From: G963720515 sp963720515
GTDB taxonomy: Bacteria > Actinomycetota > Thermoleophilia > Gaiellales > Gaiellaceae
Assembly (NCBI GenBank): GCA_963720515.1
Contig: OY970397.1
Span: 806,001-870,000, forward strand
DNA length: 64,000 nucleotides
Reading direction: 5' to 3'
Numbering within the stretch: the first letter of the stretch is position 1; each line of letters starts with the position of its first letter. Below the pieces are notes generated by a model, which was not told the DNA's origin, ran no database searches, and saw only the letters and a program-made list of their open reading frames with translations. Made by a program: the position numbers and the translations under genes. Positions 56,381-64,000 of this stretch are shown here, piece after piece.

Positions 56381-57577
56381 CTAGTCCGGCAAGAGCGGCA
56401 CTGTCAGCCCCTGGTCGCGGCCGAGCAGGAGCCCGCGCGTGATCGCGTTCGGGCCGAAGCGCTCTCGCACCGCGTCGAGCGCCGCGTCGAGCGCGCCGCG
56501 GCGGTCGAGCTCGAACGGGAGCAGGAGCTGGCAGGGCCGGTCGTTCTGGAGGTTCGCGACCGCAACACCGACGAGCGTCAGGCCGCGGTCGCGGACGAGC
56601 GGCGCGGAGGCGGCCAGGAGCGCGCGGGCGGTCGCGAGGATCGTGTACGTCTCGGCCGTCGGGTACGGGAGCGTGTGCGACCGGGTCGCGCGCGTGAAGT
56701 CCGCGAAGCGCATGCGGAGGACGACCGTGCGGCCGATCCGCCGAGCCGTTCGCATCCGCCGGGTCACGCGGTCGACGAGACCCACGAGCGAGGCGTCGAT
56801 GTCGTCGAGCGTCCGGTAGCCACGCGCGTAGGCGCGCTGCGAGCCGATCGACCCCCGCCGGCGCCCGGTCTGCACCGGCCGCGGGTCGCGGTTGTGCGCG
56901 AGCGCGTGGAGCTTCCGCCCGGACGCCTGGCCGAGCAGCGTGACGAGCGCTCCCTCGGGGAACTCCGCGACCTCGCCGACCGAGGTGATCCCCAGCCGGC
57001 GCAGCCGCTCGGACGTCACCGGCCCGACGCCCCAGAGCCGCTCGACCGGGAGCGGATGGAGGAAGTCGAGCTCCGCGTCGGGCGGGACGACGATCAGCCC
57101 GTCGGGCTTGGCGACCCCGCTCGCCACCTTGGCGAGGAACTTCGTCCGCGCCACGCCGACCGTGATCGGCAGGCCGACCTCCTCGAGCACGCGGCGCTTG
57201 AGGCGCACCGCGATCTCGGTGGGCGTCCCGGCCGTCCGCTCGAAGCCGCGCACGTCGAGGAACGCCTCGTCGATCGAGAGCCCCTCGACGAGCGGCGACG
57301 TGTCCTCGAACACCCGGTACACGGCCTTGCTCGCCTCGGAGTAGGCCGACATCCGCGGCCGCACGACCACCGCGTGCGGGCAGAGCCGCCGCGCCTGCCG
57401 CCCGCCCATCGCCGTGCGGATCCCGAACGCCTTGGCCTCGTAGCTCGCCGCGAGCACGACGCCCGCGCCGACGATCACGGGCCGCCCGCGCAGGCGAGGA
57501 TCGTCGCGCTGCTCGACCGACGCGTAGAAGGCGTCGAGGTCGGCGTGCAGGATCCTCGCTTCACGCGATACGAACAT
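56381..57577 (-). CDS. dinB: DNA polymerase IV (Y-family)
   Basis: Error-prone lesion-bypass polymerase. 398 residues: ARILHADLDAFYASVEQRDDPRLRGRPVIVGAG (first catalytic Asp), RMSAYSEASKAVYRVFEDTSPLVEGLSIDEAFLDVRG (SIDEAF catalytic), LPITVGVARTKFLAKVASGVAKPDG, WGVGPVTSERLRRLGITSVGEVAEF (HhH), and a little-finger domain to LLPD. No clear C-terminal beta-clamp motif QLxLF, although CQLLLPFELD (about residue 349) is a good candidate. ATG 57577 lies within a LexA box and 8 nt after TAGGAT, so expression is SOS-controlled. Confidence 0.95.
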   Translation of the reverse strand: MFVSREARILHADLDAFYASVEQRDDPRLRGRPVIVGAGVVLAASYEAKAFGIRTAMGGRQARRLCPHAVVVRPRMSAYSEASKAVYRVFEDTSPLVEGLSIDEAFLDVRGFERTAGTPTEIAVRLKRRVLEEVGLPITVGVARTKFLAKVASGVAKPDGLIVVPPDAELDFLHPLPVERLWGVGPVTSERLRRLGITSVGEVAEFPEGALVTLLGQASGRKLHALAHNRDPRPVQTGRRRGSIGSQRAYARGYRTLDDIDASLVGLVDRVTRRMRTARRIGRTVVLRMRFADFTRATRSHTLPYPTAETYTILATARALLAASAPLVRDRGLTLVGVAVANLQNDRPCQLLLPFELDRRGALDAALDAVRERFGPNAITRGLLLGRDQGLTVPLLPD

Positions 57578-57587
57578 TTGTTCGTAT
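57568..57587. promoter_or_regulatory. LexA (SOS) box at the dinB start
   Basis: ATACGAAC-attt-GTTCGTAT: perfect 8 bp arms with a 4 bp spacer, containing CGAAC-N4-GTTCG, the Gram-positive/actinobacterial LexA consensus. It overlaps the dinB start codon (ATG at 57577-57575) and part of the minus-strand -10 (TAGGAT, 57591-57586), so LexA binding would block the promoter. The divergent DUF2007 gene begins 35 bp away and could be affected too. Confidence 0.9.
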
Positions 57588-57622
57588 CCTAGACGGCGGC
57601 ACGGAGATACTGTCTGTCGAAC

Positions 57623-57859
57623 GTGGGCCGTTTGGTCGTCGTAGGAACCTTTGGGACGCGGTTCGAGGCGGAGGTCGTTCAGGGTCTGCTCGTCTCGGAA
57701 GGGATCGACGCATCCGTCAGCGCCGACGATGCGGGCGGCGCCTATCCGTTCGTGCTCTCCGGAGGGGCGCATGTGCTGGTCGACGAGAGCGACGCTGCTC
57801 GGGCTTCGGAGATCCTCGCCAGCAAACCCGACGAGACCGACCCGGCTACGGGCGGATGA
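57623..57859 (+). CDS. DUF2007-type small protein
   Basis: 78 residues from GTG 57623: GRLVVVGTFGTRFEAEVVQGLLVSEGIDASVSADDAGGAYPFVLSGGAHVLVDESDAARASEILAS, the ferredoxin-like fold of DUF2007 (putative signal transducing) proteins. TACTGT stands nine bases before the start. Overlaps the convergent FGE gene by 14 bases. Whether the LexA box at 57568-57587 affects it is unknown. Confidence 0.88.
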   Translation: MGRLVVVGTFGTRFEAEVVQGLLVSEGIDASVSADDAGGAYPFVLSGGAHVLVDESDAARASEILASKPDETDPATGG

Positions 57860-58745
57860 GGCAGCGGAAACCGATGTGCCCCGTGGACGTGTCCACGGTC
57901 TCACCCTGCCGGGCGGCAGGGCGGTAGCGCAGGCAGTAGTTCGGCGCGCAGAGGTGCGAGCCGCCCTTGATCACCCGGCGTGGGAAGCGCTCGCCCGGCA
58001 TGAGCGGCGGCGCGCAGCACGCGGGGGCGTCGCCGTTCCCCGCCGCGAAGAAGTCGGTCGTCCACTCCCAGACGTTTCCGGCCATGTCGTACAGGCCGTA
58101 GCCGTTCGGCGCGAAGCTCGCCACCGGCGCGGTGCCCTCGTAGCCGTCGAGCTTCAGGTTCTCCCACGGGAAGCGGCCCTGCCACGTGTTCGCGGCCGGC
58201 TCGCCGCCCGGGAGCTCCTCGTCGCCCCAGACGAACGGCGCGCCGTCGAGGCCGCCGCGCGCCGCGTACTCCCACTCGGCCTCGGTCGGCAGCTCCTTCC
58301 CCGCCCACTCCGCGTACGCCGCCGCGTCCTCGAAGGCGACCTGGACGACCGGGTGATGGTCGCGCCCGTTGATCGTCGTGCCCGGGCCGCCCGGCCGCTT
58401 CCACGACGCGCCGGGGACGTACTCCCACCACGCGCGAACGTCGTCGAGCGGCGTCGGCCCCTCCGCCTTGCGGAACACGAGCGACCCGGGGACGAGCAGC
58501 TCGGAGTCGGCGTCCGGGTACTCGGCCGCGTCGAGCGGCCGCTCCGCGAGCGTGACGTAGCCGGTCTCGCGCACGAAGCGCCGGAACCCCGCCGCCGTCA
58601 CCGCCTTCGTGTCGATCCAGAACCCGTCCACGTCCACGCTGCGGACCGGCCCCTCCTCCGGATAGAAATCCTCCGATCCCATGCGGAACGTCCCGCCTGG
58701 GATCCACGCCATGTCCTCCGCCGGCGGCGGGCCGGGTGCCGACAT
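57846..58745 (-). CDS. Formylglycine-generating enzyme (sulfatase-activating)
   Basis: Oxidises a cysteine of type I sulfatases to formylglycine. 299 residues, FGE-sulfatase fold: AWIPGGTFRMGSEDFYPEEGPVRSVDVDGFWID, PVVQVAFEDAAAYAEWAGKELPTEAEWEYAARGG, ASFAPNGYGLYDMAGNVWEWTTDFF, and IKGGSHLCAPNYCLRYRPAARQGETVDTSTGHIGFRCL. The two Cys of SHLCAPNYC bind copper in aerobic FGE, and Ser/Arg neighbours are kept, so this should be the active form. No sulfatase lies in the window. Confidence 0.92.
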   Translation of the reverse strand: MSAPGPPPAEDMAWIPGGTFRMGSEDFYPEEGPVRSVDVDGFWIDTKAVTAAGFRRFVRETGYVTLAERPLDAAEYPDADSELLVPGSLVFRKAEGPTPLDDVRAWWEYVPGASWKRPGGPGTTINGRDHHPVVQVAFEDAAAYAEWAGKELPTEAEWEYAARGGLDGAPFVWGDEELPGGEPAANTWQGRFPWENLKLDGYEGTAPVASFAPNGYGLYDMAGNVWEWTTDFFAAGNGDAPACCAPPLMPGERFPRRVIKGGSHLCAPNYCLRYRPAARQGETVDTSTGHIGFRCLIRP

Positions 58746-58771
58746 CGGCCGATCTTCTCACGCCGCCCGCG

Positions 58772-59930
58772 TCAGGCGAGCGCGGAGCGGAGGCGGTCGC
58801 CGAGGAGCACGAGGCGCTCCACCGGCTCGTTCGAGAACACGAGGCGGATGTGCCTGGCCGCGACCTCCCCGCCCCAGGCATCGGTCATCGGGGTTGCTGC
58901 GACCTTGTGCTCGAGCAGACGGCTGCGAAAGCTCGGGAGCAGGGACGCCGCACGCCTCGGCGTCGAGGAGCGCCGACCAGCCGCCGTGCGCGGGCACGAG
59001 CGGCAGCCCGTCGCACTGGCGGACGAGCTCGTCGTGCCGGCGCTCCCACTCGACGACCGCGGCGCGCACGTCGTCATCTCCGGCGCGCAGAGCCGCCGCG
59101 GCGCCGATCTGGCCGAAGCCGCTGGTGACGATCCCGTTGTAGATGTGCACCATCGCGAGCGTCGGCGCGAGCTCGGCGTTCGAGACCGTCCACCCCACGC
59201 GCCAGCCGATCATCCGCTGCTCGAGCGAGACCGAGCCCGCCGTGACGGTGAGGTCGCGCATCCCAGGGAGGCCGGACGGGACGACCACGCGGCGCCCACC
59301 GAAGACCATGGCCTCCCAGAGCATCCAGTAGAGGAGCGTGATGTCCCGCTCGCGACAGAGATCCGCGACCGCTGCCCATTCCTCCTCGTTCGCCACCCAG
59401 CCGGACGGGATCGCCGGGCTCATGAGGAACACGACGCGCGTGCGCGCCGACACCGCGGCCCGCAGGGCATCCAGGTCGAGCCGCCATCCGCCAGCGTTGC
59501 CGCGCAGCGGCACGAGCCGCGGGACGGCGCCCGCGAGGCGCACCCGCTGGAGCATGCCCGCGTACGTGGGGTCGGTGAGGATCACCTCGTCGCCGGGATC
59601 CGTGAGGACGAGCAGCGCGTTCAGGAGCGGCGAGCCGTCGCCGTCCATGATCACGACCTCGCCGTAGGGGTCGTACGCCGGGCCGCCGCGGCGCGCGACG
59701 AGCTCGGCGACCGCCTCCTTCAGCTCGTCGAGCCCGGAGAACGGCAGGTACGAGTTCGCCTCGTCGAGGTCGAGCGCCGCCCGCGTCGCCTCGACCGCGT
59801 CGGGATGCGGCCGGATGTCGGTGTCGTAGTTCTCGAGGCGCAGTACATCCGTATCCGACCCGGCCGCCGCGGCCACACGGTCGATGCCGAAGTCGGGAAT
59901 TCCTTCCAGCCGCCGCATGCGGGCGATCAT
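58772..59930 (-). CDS. PLP-type aminotransferase-like protein lacking the expected lysine, frameshifted in this sequence
   Basis: About 386 residues. Fold type I signatures: LRLENYDTDIRPHPDAVEATRAAL, YLPFSGLDELKEAVAELVARRGG, GDGSPLLNALLVLTDPGDEVILTDPTYAGM, FLMSPAIPSGWVANEEEW, and TVTAGSVSLEQRMIGWRVGWTVS. In this family the segment before MIGWRVGW normally reads SxSKExR; here the PLP lysine is Leu (CTC). The C-terminus is in another frame after one missing base near 58955 (LLPSFRSRLLEHKVAATPMTDAWGG). May act as a non-PLP or non-catalytic homologue. Confidence 0.85.
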
Positions 59931-59959
59931 CGTTGCGATCCCGGCGCGGATGCAAACCG

Positions 59960-61210
59960 CTATCGGTTGCGGGACGCCTCCCCGGCGGTCGGCTCGCGCG
60001 GAATGTCCCAGACCACGCGCTCCTCGCGGGGCCCGCGGACGAGCGCGACGATCTGCGCCCGGAGGGCCGCTGCGGCGGTGATCATCCAGAAGAACAGGGG
60101 GTAGAGCGGTCCGAGCAGGAACGCCCGGAGTGCCGTCGGGTCGTAGCCATGCTGGATCGTGAGCGCCAGGATCATCTGCACCGTGGCGACGACTGCGATC
60201 GCGATCCCCCACCCGACAGCGAACCCGAACAGGTTCTCGCCGCCGCCCAGTCCGGCGGCGAGCGCGGCGACGATCAGCGCCGCGACGAGGGCGGTGACCC
60301 AGAGGAGCGACGCGAGCGACTCGAAGCTCAGGAGCCACATGCGGTGGTTCCGCCAGAGGCTCACCTCGCGGAAGTGGAGGTGCAGCACCTCGCCCTGGCC
60401 GCGCGCCCAGCGCGTGCGCTGCGCCCAGAGTGCCCGGAGCGACGACGGAACCTCCATACCGACGAGCGCGCGTGGCTCGTAGGCGGTCTGCCAGCCGGCG
60501 AGCAGCAGCTTCCAGGTCAGCTCGATGTCCTCGGTCGCCATCCGCGGGTCGTAGCCTCCGACGGCGAGCACGCGGTCGCGACGGAAGAGCCCGAGGACGC
60601 CCGCGACGATGCCGACCCGTCCGGTCAGGGACTGGGTGCGGCGGATGAGGCCGATGATCGTGGCCGCTTCGAGGACCTGCATCGCGAGCAGGAGGCGGCC
60701 GCGGTTGGTGACGTGTGGCGCACCGGCGACGGCGGCCACGATCGGCGATGCGGTCAGGCGCCGGACGAGCAGCTTGAGCGCCTGCGGATGCACGTGCGTG
60801 TCGGCGTCTGTGACCGCCACGAGCTCGTGCTGCGCCTCCCGGAATCCCTCGTTGAGCCGCTCTGCCTTGCCACGGTTCACCGGGTCGCGGATGACCCGGC
60901 ACCGGTCGTCCGCGGCGCCGGCCGCGCGCGCGGCGGCCTCCGTTCCGTCGGTCGAGCCGTCGTCGAGGACGAGTACCTCGAGCGTCGGGTAGTCGACCGC
61001 CAGGGCGGCCCCGACGCAGGTCGCGATGACGCCTTCCTCGTTGTACGCGGGGATGAGCAGTGTCACGCCCGGCCAGCCGCCCTCGGGATCGTGACCGGTC
61101 TTCGACTCGTCCAGGAACCGGAACAGCAGCCCGCCCGCCATCCAGATACCCGCCGTGCACACCGGGTAGAGCGCGACGAACGCGAGCAGGCCCTCAGCTA
61201 GGGTCCACAT
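59960..61210 (-). CDS. Poly-beta-1,6-N-acetylglucosamine synthase-like glycosyltransferase
   Basis: GT2 processive synthase, membrane-bound. 416 residues from ATG 61210 (MWTLAEGLLAFVALYPVCTAGIWMAGG, first helix). TLLIPAYNEEGVIATCV, VLVLDDGSTDGTEAAARAA (UDP), AVTDADTHVHPQAL, ATEDIELTWKLLLAGWQ, and QRTRWARGQGEVL (QxxRW) are complete; four or more C-terminal helices follow. This is the PgaC/IcaA pattern. It overlaps the small membrane protein gene by 17 bases; with the divergent PgaB-like deacetylase it forms a minimal PNAG-type locus. Confidence 0.9.
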   Translation of the reverse strand: MWTLAEGLLAFVALYPVCTAGIWMAGGLLFRFLDESKTGHDPEGGWPGVTLLIPAYNEEGVIATCVGAALAVDYPTLEVLVLDDGSTDGTEAAARAAGAADDRCRVIRDPVNRGKAERLNEGFREAQHELVAVTDADTHVHPQALKLLVRRLTASPIVAAVAGAPHVTNRGRLLLAMQVLEAATIIGLIRRTQSLTGRVGIVAGVLGLFRRDRVLAVGGYDPRMATEDIELTWKLLLAGWQTAYEPRALVGMEVPSSLRALWAQRTRWARGQGEVLHLHFREVSLWRNHRMWLLSFESLASLLWVTALVAALIVAALAAGLGGGENLFGFAVGWGIAIAVVATVQMILALTIQHGYDPTALRAFLLGPLYPLFFWMITAAAALRAQIVALVRGPREERVVWDIPREPTAGEASRNR

Positions 61211-61458
61211 ACCGCGCCTCCTGGCGTCGCCGTCCATTGCGGAGGACCGCGAGCACGGCGAGCGACCCGAGGAAGGTAGCGATCGTCACCAGGAAGGCAA
61301 CCTCGATCGCCCAGCCGTACGCAAGGAGCCAGGCGGCGGCGACGAGCGCCACGAACCAGATGATCGGACCGAGGATGAATGCCGCGACGAGGCGCCCGCG
61401 CGACGCCGGGCGAAGCGGCTCGAAACGCACCGACGGCCGTTCGGCATCACTGCTCACT
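61194..61458 (-). CDS. Small two-helix membrane protein, PgaD-like position
   Basis: 87 residues from GTG 61458 (SSDAERPSVRFEPLRPASRG), or 109 from GTG 61523. Two helices (AAFILGPIIWFVALVAAAWLLAYGW and FLVTIATFLGSLAVLAVL) followed by RNGRRRQEARYVDPS. PgaD/IcaD, a small two-helix partner needed by PgaC/IcaA, has the same layout and gene position, but sequence similarity cannot be judged by eye. It overlaps the synthase gene. Confidence 0.65.
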
Positions 61459-61552
61459 GCCGCTCGATCATGCCAGCTTCCGGCGAGCCGAGGTGCTCGG
61501 GCCACGGCGGGCCCAGGATTCACGCGGTCAGCCGGCGCTACAGTGGGCTGGG

Positions 61553-62520
61553 ATGAGGGTATCGACGACGTTCATCGTTGCCCTCACCTGCGGCGCGCTC
61601 CTGACGGCAGCCGGTTGCGGGGGATCGACAGAGGACGTCACGGAGCCGTCGGCGGCCCGGACGCCCATCCCCGCGCCGAACATCGTCCTGACGCCGGAGG
61701 AGGAGAAGGTCTGGACGAAGCTCCCCCGGACCGGTCGGCCATTCCCGCGCTCCTCTACCACGGAGTCGCGCCGGCCGACGAGTTCTCGAACGCCACGGAC
61801 GCCCAGTACGGAGTCGATCCGGATGATTTCGCCCGGCAGATGACGATGCTGGCCCACGCAGGCTACGAGACAGTCGACCTCGACACCTTCGTCCGCTTTG
61901 TGCGCGGAGAGGCGGTCGACCTCCCCCCGCGGCCGTTGCTCCTGACCTTCGACGACGCACGGGCCGACTCGTGGACCGGCGCCGACGGGATCCTCGACGA
62001 GCTCGGGTTCAACGCCGTGATGTTCGTGGACGTGGGCCGCGTGGACGCCGGTGACCCGGAGTACCTGACGTGGGAGGAGCTCGAGACACTGCAGGCGAGC
62101 GGCCGCTGGGACCTCCAGCTCCACTCGGGCAAGGGCCACAAGCAGATCCAGTACGGGCCGCGGCCCGACGACGTCGGCCCCTACTACGCCTACGAGGAGC
62201 CGGGCGAAGATCTCGACGAGTGGCGCGACCGCGTGCGGTCGGATATCGAGTGGGGCGGCCAGACGCTCTCCGACCACGTCCCGACGTACGAGCCAGTCGC
62301 CTTCGCGCCCCCGTACGGCAGCTACGGCCAGGACGGCACGAATGACGCGCGGATCCCGGACGATCTGCTCGCCTGGCTGACGGAGCGGTTCGACGCGGTC
62401 TTCACCCAGGACGTGAGTACGTGGGCCCGGTCCGGCAGCACGCAGCCGCTCGGCCGCTTCCAGGTCACGCGTAAGGTCACCGGAGGCGAGCTCCACGACA
62501 AGCTGCTCTCGGGCCCGTAG
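61553..62520 (+). CDS. PgaB/IcaB-type polysaccharide deacetylase lipoprotein, frameshifted in this sequence
   Basis: About 322 residues. Signal peptide with AAGC lipobox (MRVSTTFIVALTCGALLTAAGC), then, after one missing C near 61726 in a C-run, IPALLYHGVAPADEFSNATDAQYGVDPDDFARQM, LLLTFDDARADSW (catalytic Asp pair), WDLQLHSGKGHKQIQYGP (HxxxxH metal site), YYAYEEPGEDLDEWRDRVRSDIEWGGQTLSDHV and FAPPYGSYGQDGTND. The GHKQIQYGP/YYAYxEP segment is the PNAG deacetylase signature. TACAGT ends 8 nt before the ATG. Divergent from the synthase pair. Confidence 0.88.
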
Positions 62521-62588
62521 GATCTGCCGCACAACGCCGCCGCCCACTCAGGCCCCGCCCGCGCAACTGCGCGACCGTCGCGTCCCGA

Positions 62589-62610
62589 TCCGGCGTCCGG
62601 CTACGCCGGA
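62589..62610. terminator. Hairpin at the stop codon of the methyltransferase gene
   Basis: TCCGGCGT-ccggct-ACGCCGGA, 8 bp stem; the minus-strand TAG stop of the methyltransferase (62601-62603) spans the loop-stem junction. It could also end transcripts from the plus-strand deacetylase gene (stop 62520). Confidence 0.5.
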
Positions 62611-63290
62611 GGGAGCTCGCGCCCCGCGAACACGACAGTGTCGGCCGGCTCCAGGACGTAGAGGCGCGATCGAGCCAGGATGGAGTTCGTCGGGATGAGG
62701 CGGGACGTCTTCGGGACCCTGATCGATGTCCCCAGCCTGCTGCGGATCCGGAACCCCGCGAGCGCGGCGAGGTTCGCCATCACCGGCGTCGTGAAGCTGT
62801 TGAGATGCCCTTCCGGGTCAGGCATCCGGAACAGCTCCCTGGCGACCTCGACCCAGCTGTAGGGGCTCGGAACGGAAGCGACGACTCGGCCGTCCTCTGC
62901 GAGTACCCGCCGCATCTCCTCGAGGAGCGTGAGCGGCGTGACGAGATGCTCGAGCAGCTCGAGGCAGAACACGCAGTCGAAGGCGCCGTCCGGAAACGGC
63001 AGCCGGTCGTTCCCGTCCGCAGCACGGACGTCGAAACCGGCCTCCTGCGCGAGCGCCACGTTCTCCGGGCTCAGATCGACGCCCGTGTACTCGACGTCCA
63101 GGCCGAGGTCGCGCGCGGACTGCCCTAGACCGCCGCGCTTCGCGCCGACGTCGAGCACCTTCTCCCCCGCTCCGAGCTCGGCAGCCCGCAGAGCCTTGCG
63201 GAACCGGAGGAGGGCCTCGGGGTCCCGCTCCGGCTCCTCTCCCGCCCGGAGGTCGTAGAACGCCCTCAGCCTGGCTTCCGACTTCGACAC
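62601..63290 (-). CDS. Class I SAM-dependent methyltransferase
   Basis: 229 residues from GTG 63290. Motif I EKVLDVGAKRGGLGQSARDLGLDVEYTGVDLSPENV, motif II DCVFCLELLEHL, motif III LLEEMRRVLAEDGRVVASVPSP, then MPDPEGHLNSFTTPVMANLAALAGFRI. Members of this UbiE/Methyltransf_11 type methylate small molecules or sugars; the target is unknown. Not clearly linked to the PNAG locus. Confidence 0.88.
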   Translation of the reverse strand: MSKSEARLRAFYDLRAGEEPERDPEALLRFRKALRAAELGAGEKVLDVGAKRGGLGQSARDLGLDVEYTGVDLSPENVALAQEAGFDVRAADGNDRLPFPDGAFDCVFCLELLEHLVTPLTLLEEMRRVLAEDGRVVASVPSPYSWVEVARELFRMPDPEGHLNSFTTPVMANLAALAGFRIRSRLGTSIRVPKTSRLIPTNSILARSRLYVLEPADTVVFAGRELPPA

Positions 63291-63403
63291 GGCCGTGTCC
63301 TCGTCGCCCCCTGGATGACGCCGCGATGCTATCGCGCCGCGAACACCGGTGAGCGCCAGGCTCAGGTGGCGACGCGGCCGCGGCCGCCAGGCGGTCGATG
63401 CCG

Positions 63404-64000
63404 TCAGCGGCGGCTCCCGAGCACGAGCAGGTACTCCCGCGTGTGGGCGATCTTGCCGTCCTTCTCGTAGTTCGTCTCGAAGAAGTCGATCCAGTCCCGG
63501 TGCAGGTCCTCGCGCCGGTCGCCCAGTGTGTCGGCCAAGGTCTTCGTCGGGCCGTAGCTCGTCGAGAAGAGCTCCCAGTACGCCTCCGCGGTCGGCAGCG
63601 TCAGGGTCGAGACGTGCTCCTCGATGTCGAGCTCGAACGAGTCACCGAGCAGCTCGCGGACACGACTCTCGTCGCCCCAGTCGAACGGGCTGCTGGGCGG
63701 CGGAGCGGGCTGGTACGGCGCCATCATCTTGAACATCCGCGCGAGCCCGCCCGTGGGAGTCCAGTTGGCGAGCGCGACGCGGCCTCCCGGCGCGGTCACG
63801 CGCGCGAGCTCTCGGGCGACGGCCTCGTGATCGGGCGCGAACATGATCCCGCAGGCCGACGAGACCTTGTCGAAGCTCGCGTCGTCCAGCGCAAGCTGCT
63901 CGGCGTCGCCGACCGCGTACTCGATGTCGAGCCCGCGCTCTGACGGCACGCTCCTTGGCCGTGTCGATCAGCACAGGCGCGAGATCGATCCCGGTCACGT
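63404..64000 (-). CDS. Class I SAM-dependent methyltransferase, 5' end outside window and frameshifted
   Basis: About 198 residues seen. Near the edge one frame reads VTGIDLAPVLIDTAKERA; after one inserted base near 63948 the other continues SERGLDIEYAVGDAEQLALDDASFDKVSSACGIMFAPDHEAVARELARVTAPGGRVALANWTPTGGLARMFKMM, ending EYLLVLGSRR. The N-terminal SAM motif I lies beyond the window. Methyltransf_11 type, similar to arsenite or phosphatidyl methyltransferase relatives in layout; substrate unknown. Confidence 0.85.

Noticed and set aside
11275..63998. Calling the frameshifted genes pseudogenes
   Set aside because: Both frames keep conserved motifs with one-base offsets, often in homopolymers; sequence error is simpler.

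Overview
This 64 kb window is a dense, very GC-rich (roughly 70% by eye) bacterial chromosome segment. Gene content points to an actinomycete, most likely class Thermoleophilia (Gaiellales/Solirubrobacterales-like). This is an inference from the sporulation-type regulator WhiA beside gap-pgk, a coenzyme F420 pathway, HemQ-type coproheme decarboxylase, a Gram-positive LexA box, almost no Shine-Dalgarno sites and many apparently leaderless starts. Genes are packed, with ATGA/GTGA overlaps in the same direction and shared CTAG stop codons between convergent genes. I found no rRNA, CRISPR array, insertion sequence or phage. One intact tRNA-Leu(CAG) and one truncated copy of its 3' half are present.

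Layout. 1-3.8 kb (minus): ogt-whiA, a 530 bp spacer, then gap-pgk (pgk cut by the window edge). 3.8-7.3 kb (plus): proline-catabolic P5C dehydrogenase and a cupredoxin-like/membrane-protein pair. 7.3-10.4 kb (minus): uvrC and an unusual sirtuin-GrpB fusion. 10.6-16.6 kb: XRE-cupin regulator, hemQ, small secreted and membrane proteins, a lysyl-oxidase-like lipoprotein, peroxiredoxin, a flippase-like protein and tRNA-Leu. 17.3-26.2 kb: an F420 region, with cofD-npdG-hypothetical-cupin-cofE on minus and, beyond an alpha-dioxygenase-like haem peroxidase and an MBL protein, cofC-fbiC on plus. 26.2-32.8 kb: a secreted Gly-rich protein, an LspA-like protein, an arginase-family enzyme, a GNAT, mmsA and a Clp-N regulator. 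33-42 kb: a nuclease, an HMG-CoA-lyase-type enzyme, an ornithine cyclodeaminase family enzyme, the hom-thrC-thrB-sulfurtransferase-lipoprotein operon and tandem sugar-dehydrogenase-like proteins. 42-51 kb: an MFS exporter, a second flippase, a protease remnant, a hydrolase, an AAA ATPase, a GFA protein and a 992-residue RTX-like protein. 51-64 kb: kynurenine-pathway genes, BON and Rho-N proteins, dinB with a LexA box, a formylglycine-generating enzyme, an aminotransferase-like protein lacking the expected lysine, a PNAG-type exopolysaccharide locus and two methyltransferases.

Most notable: (i) a family of seven dispersed ~100 bp elements sharing a GTGTCTGTCACGG core, usually placed at gene 3' ends, with one lying in frame in the linker of the FbiC (CofG-CofH) fusion; (ii) a promoter pattern of TANNNT 6-8 nt before the start codon, including a pair of face-to-face -10 boxes serving two genes 17 bp apart; (iii) about thirteen single-base frameshifts in otherwise intact genes, which look like consensus errors. 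Split genes are therefore reported as single genes with their frameshift positions.
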